Assembly: GCF_900089455.2 (NCBI RefSeq)
Contig: NZ_LT907988.1
Location: 3,658,001-3,722,000, forward strand
Source: Orrella dioscoreae
GTDB taxonomy: Bacteria > Pseudomonadota > Gammaproteobacteria > Burkholderiales > Burkholderiaceae_B
Length of the DNA stretch: 64,000 nucleotides
Direction of reading: 5' to 3'
The position numbers and the translations under genes are program-made. Below are positions 61,176-64,000 of this stretch, piece by piece. The notes beneath the pieces were generated by a model. That model was not told the origin of the DNA. It searched no databases and saw only the letters and a list, made by a program, of their open reading frames with translations. Within the stretch, counting starts at the first letter, position 1, and each line of letters begins with the position of its first letter.

Positions 61176-61224
61176 TATCTCGATGCTAGTTGAAAAGCCC
61201 GTCCCGCGGTTTGCGCTCGAGCAA
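61176..61224 (-). promoter_or_regulatory. candidate class II promoter with an FNR-like repeat before usp
   Basis: On the minus strand a TTGC-N6-GCAA repeat (61211-61224, TTGCTCGAGCGCAA) is centred at -41.5 if transcription starts at 61176. TAGCAT at 61188-61183 is then the -10 at -12 to -7. This matches the spacing of the pta-ack promoter at 2656-2704. The half-sites TTGCT and TTGCG differ from the FNR consensus TTGAT at the fourth base. Confidence 0.4.
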
Positions 61225-61259
61225 GGCGCGGAATGCGCAATCATGGCAGTTCCGCGGGG

Positions 61260-61604
61260 TCAGCCTTGGCCCGTGGCCGCGCGGAACAGCACGGTACAGC
61301 GCGTGCCCGAGCGGCAATAGGCCAGCACCGGCGCGGGCAGGTCCTTCAGCAGGGCCGAGAACTGCGCGACGTCGCCTTGCGTCATGGCGCCGCTCACCAC
61401 CGGCTGGTAGCGCGCCTGCAGGCCGGCGGCCTCGGCGGCCTCCAGCACGTCCGCCGCGGCGGGCTGGTCGGGACCGCCTTCGAAGTCAGGACGGTTGATG
61501 ATGACGCTGCGGTATCCCGCGGCCGCGACAGCGGCCATGTCTTCGGGCGCAAGCTGGGGGGCGACCGCGAAATCCTGGGTGAGGCGATTGATGGGTACGG
61601 ACAT
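61260..61604 (-). CDS. DUF442/TIGR01244-type phosphatase- or rhodanese-like protein
   Basis: 114 residues of the protein-tyrosine-phosphatase-like DUF442 family, often found beside or fused to a beta-lactamase-like or sulfurtransferase domain. The active-site loop is AYCRSGTR, with Cys as nucleophile and Arg four residues later. The start is AAGGAG-supported (ATG at 61604). It stands alone. A role in sulfide or persulfide handling is possible but only inferred. Confidence 0.85.
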   Translation of the reverse strand: MSVPINRLTQDFAVAPQLAPEDMAAVAAAGYRSVIINRPDFEGGPDQPAAADVLEAAEAAGLQARYQPVVSGAMTQGDVAQFSALLKDLPAPVLAYCRSGTRCTVLFRAATGQG

Positions 61605-61736
61605 GCGGTGTTCTCCTTATGGGTGACGCTACGGTCGAGCTAGCCGCAAGTATAGGCAGAGCCGCGCCAGGCCGCACCTTCCGCCACGTTTGCTTGCTTT
61701 TCCGCCTTGGAGGGGCCTTGCGGCTTTCTTGCCCGC

Positions 61737-62360
61737 TCAGGCCAGGCGCGCGCCCAGCCTGGCCAGCAGCGAGGGCGCCGGTTCATGGCCCACGCCCGGC
61801 ACGATGTCCAGGCTGACCGTCGCCCCCAGCGATTCCAGGCGATCCTGCGCGGCCTGCGCACCCGCGACCGGCATGACGGCATCCGCGTCGCCGTGCAGCA
61901 GATGGACGTTGGCGGTCGGCCGCCGCGTCGGCAGGCTGGCATAGCGGCCGGCGAAGGCCACCACGTCGCCGGCGGGCGCATCGTCCAGCTTGGTCGACTC
62001 CAGCGCCATGATGGCGCCCTGCGAGAACCCGGCGATCAGCGTATCGGCCACCGACACGCCGGCTGCCCGGCGCCAGCGGTCCACCGTCGCCGTGAAGCCC
62101 GGCATGGCGGCATCCACGCGCGCCTGGCGGTTCTCTTCCGTGACGCCCCGGACCGAGAACCATTGCAGGCCACCCGGCGAGAGATCGGACGCCTCGGGCG
62201 AGGCGACGCTGACAACCAGCGCGCGCGGATCGCGGCGCGCGAACCAGTCCGCCACGCCCAGCATGGATTGCGGCACGGAACCGACGCCGTGCATGAGGAG
62301 GACGAGACGGGACAGGTCGCCGGCAGGTTGCTGGACGACGATGGACTCAAGGCGGGACAT
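61737..62360 (-). CDS. carboxylesterase/phospholipase, YpfH-like
   Basis: 207-residue cytosolic alpha/beta hydrolase. The nucleophile is Ser113 in AGFSQGA, the acid is in HGDADAVMP (Asp158 or Asp160), and His192 lies in PGVGHEP. The HGVGSVP segment before it is the oxyanion region. It is a small hydrolase of the Est/YpfH kind with unknown natural substrate. The 188 bases upstream, between it and the regulator, hold no gene. Confidence 0.9.
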   Translation of the reverse strand: MSRLESIVVQQPAGDLSRLVLLMHGVGSVPQSMLGVADWFARRDPRALVVSVASPEASDLSPGGLQWFSVRGVTEENRQARVDAAMPGFTATVDRWRRAAGVSVADTLIAGFSQGAIMALESTKLDDAPAGDVVAFAGRYASLPTRRPTANVHLLHGDADAVMPVAGAQAAQDRLESLGATVSLDIVPGVGHEPAPSLLARLGARLA

Positions 62361-62548
62361 GGGGGAAATTCCTGAAGCAAGGGACGAGGCGCGCGGCCAG
62401 TATGAAGGCCCGGCCCGATCGGCAATTTACGGCGCGCCGCTTCAGCAATTAAGGGGCTGATTGGGCATGGAGCATTCCAGATCAAAGAACAGTGGGATGT
62501 TACTCCTGTGCCGCCCCGACGCGTGCCATCTGCCGGGCCGCACGCCCC

Positions 62549-64000
62549 TCACCGCGCCAACACCGACGTCAGCACCGGCCAGGCCGCCCGGTTGTCCATC
62601 AAGGCGACCGAGAATCGCATCATGGTGCTGGGCGCCTGCACCGGCGAGAACAGCACGCCCGGCGCCAGCAGCAGGCCCTGCGCGGCGGCGGCCCGCGCCA
62701 CCGATTCGGTGTCCCGCCCGCAGTCTCCCCACACGAACATGCCGCCGTACGGCTCCGCCGGCACGGTCACGCCCAGCTTGCCCAAGGCCTTGATGCACCG
62801 GGCGCGCGCCTCGTCCACGCGCGCGCGTACCCGGTCGGCATGGCGCCGGTACTGCCCTCCCGCCAGGACCCGATGGACGACACGTTCGCCCAGCTCCGGC
62901 GACGTCAGCCCGCCCAGCATCTTCAGGTCGGTCAGCTTGCGCAGCAATTCCGGGGAAGCCGCGATATAGCCCACCCGCAGGCTGGCAGCCAGCATCTTGG
63001 CGTAGCCGCCCACCAGGATGACGCGGTTCAGCCGGTCCAGCGTGGCGAGCCTGATGGGATTGCCAGGATGCAGATCGCCATAGGTGTCGTCCTCGACGAT
63101 CATGAAGTCGTGCTTCTCGGCCAGGCGCAGCACGTCATAGGCCGCGCCCGCCGACAGCGTGTGGCCGGTGGGGTTGTGCACGGCCGAATTGATGATGAAG
63201 AGCTTGGGCTTGTGCTGGGCCGCCAGGGCATCCAGTTGCGCGATATCCGGGCCGGATGGCCCGCGCGGCACCGGCAGCAGGCGGGCGCCAAAGGCCTCCA
63301 GCCGGCCGAAGATCACGAACCAGGCAGGATCCTCGACCAGCACGGCATCGCCGGGGCGGACCAGATGGCGCGCCACCAGGTCCAGCGCGTGTGTCACGCC
63401 GCAGGTGGTGAGCAGGTTGCGCTCGGGATGCGCCGGCACGTCGGCGGCCTGCAGGGTGGCTGCAACCTGCTGGCGCAGCGGCAGATAGCCTTGCGGCGCG
63501 CCGTAGGACAGCAGGCTCGCCTGCAAGGTGCGCCCCACCGCGCGCACGGCGGCGTTGACCATTTCCTCATCCAGCCACTGCGGCGGCAGAAGTCCCGTGC
63601 TGCCGGGCATGCCGCCCCGGCCAGGCACGCTTTGGAACATCGAGCGCAGCAACCAGTTCACGTCGATGCGCGCGGGCGCGGCCAGGGCGTCGTCCGCCTG
63701 GGGCGCCAGCGCCTGGCCGCTGCGCGCGCTCACGAAGAAGCCGGCCCCGCGCCGCGATGACGCCAGGCCACGCGCCACCAGCCGGTCGTAGGCCTCGACC
63801 ATGGTGAAACGACTGACCTCCAGGTGGGTGGCCATCTCGCGGATGGACGGCAGGCGCGTCCCTGGGCGCAGGCCTTGGTCCTCGATGCGCCGCGCCAACT
63901 GGTCGGCGATCTGGTCGACCAGGGTGGCGTCGGCGTCGCGCAAGGGCCGCCAGAGCGGCGCATTCTGGGAGGCCAGGGAAGTCTCGGATGCAACTGTCAT
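62549..64000 (-). CDS. MocR-type GntR/aminotransferase-fold regulator
   Basis: 483 residues. The N-terminal GntR-type winged helix spans about residues 25-95 (GTRLPSIREMATHLEVSRFT). A fold-type I PLP aminotransferase domain follows. The Lys expected to bind PLP is in VGGYAKMLAASLRVGY; the usual SFSK has become GGYAK, so the Lys is kept but the Ser is lost. The ATG occupies the last three bases of the window, so the start could be further upstream. MocR regulators control genes for PLP-dependent or amino-acid related pathways. The target here is outside the window. Confidence 0.9.
   Translation of the reverse strand: MTVASETSLASQNAPLWRPLRDADATLVDQIADQLARRIEDQGLRPGTRLPSIREMATHLEVSRFTMVEAYDRLVARGLASSRRGAGFFVSARSGQALAPQADDALAAPARIDVNWLLRSMFQSVPGRGGMPGSTGLLPPQWLDEEMVNAAVRAVGRTLQASLLSYGAPQGYLPLRQQVAATLQAADVPAHPERNLLTTCGVTHALDLVARHLVRPGDAVLVEDPAWFVIFGRLEAFGARLLPVPRGPSGPDIAQLDALAAQHKPKLFIINSAVHNPTGHTLSAGAAYDVLRLAEKHDFMIVEDDTYGDLHPGNPIRLATLDRLNRVILVGGYAKMLAASLRVGYIAASPELLRKLTDLKMLGGLTSPELGERVVHRVLAGGQYRRHADRVRARVDEARARCIKALGKLGVTVPAEPYGGMFVWGDCGRDTESVARAAAAQGLLLAPGVLFSPVQAPSTMMRFSVALMDNRAAWPVLTSVLAR

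Noticed and set aside
1-64000. tRNA, rRNA, insertion sequences, phage genes and attachment sites
   Set aside because: I found no cloverleaf, rRNA core sequence, transposase or integrase reading frame, or flanking direct repeats by eye. A covariance-model scan would be needed to exclude small RNAs.

Overview
The window is GC-rich and densely coded, with long spurious antisense reading frames in most genes. The gene content points to a betaproteobacterium of the order Burkholderiales, most likely Alcaligenaceae (Achromobacter/Bordetella-like). The main clues are two Bug-type solute receptors, an FdsGBACD-type soluble formate dehydrogenase, a MaoC-Pta fusion paired with an acetate kinase, a complete Kdp system and a Csu-type (SCPU) pilus operon. 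This placement is inferred from gene families, not from a marker gene. I saw no rRNA, tRNA, insertion sequence, prophage or CRISPR array. No stretch longer than about 300 bases lacks a gene.

Layout. Bases 1-54 are the tail of an unidentified gene. 225-2594 is a large catalase (KatE). 2816-5783 is a three-gene operon (MaoC-Pta fusion, acetate kinase, small orphan protein) behind a good candidate for an FNR/ANR-type class II promoter. 5934-8020 (minus) is an AraC regulator followed by a lipoprotein hydrolase. 8151-12591 is a tightly overlapping operon (AhpD-like protein, acyl-CoA dehydrogenase-like flavoprotein, and a TauT/SsuABC-type ABC importer), probably for uptake and oxidation of a small, possibly sulfur-containing, compound. 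12612-15193 is a divergent LysR/MFS efflux pair sharing a perfect inverted repeat. 15106-23043 (minus) is kdpABC-kdpDE, high-affinity potassium uptake with its sensor and regulator. 23111-24639 is a FetAB-like ABC exporter. 24860-29519 is a compact chaperone-usher pilus operon of the SCPU/Csu type, followed by a tiny convergent gene that looks like half of an SCPU domain.

30043-37615 holds bioB, a DMT transporter, a YcaD-like MFS transporter, a Prx5-type peroxiredoxin and a giant AsmA/DUF748 protein. 37744-40719 is a molybdenum-cofactor operon (moaC, moaD, moaE, moaB, moeA) ending in a strong bidirectional terminator. 40773-48278 is a sugar-acid-like catabolic region: an IlvD/Edd dehydratase, an RraA-like protein and a Bug receptor on minus; a divergent GntR regulator with a 16-bp palindrome; then a beta-hydroxyacid dehydrogenase, a second Bug receptor and a divergent LysR. 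48289-59388 is the formate module: mobA and moaA, a ModE-like regulator with a periplasmic-binding-protein-like domain, fdsGBA-fdsC-fdsD, and an oxalate/formate-type antiporter. 59507-64000 carries a PaiB-GNAT pair, a universal stress protein with a promoter of the same geometry as the pta promoter, a DUF442 protein, an esterase, and a MocR/PLP aminotransferase-like regulator at the edge.

How it fits together. The two Moco segments supply moaA, moaB, moaC, moaD, moaE, moeA and mobA, and FdsC is the FdhD-type maturation protein. Together these make most of what the molybdenum formate dehydrogenase needs, so formate oxidation to NADH with its cofactor supply is the central theme. Pta-Ack, the universal stress protein and possible FNR-type promoters suggest adaptation to low oxygen. 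Catalase and peroxiredoxin cover oxidative stress. No clearly undescribed system stands out. The best candidates for novelty are the half-SCPU gene, the AhpD/flavoprotein/ABC operon, and the shared promoter architecture at 2656-2704 and 61176-61224.
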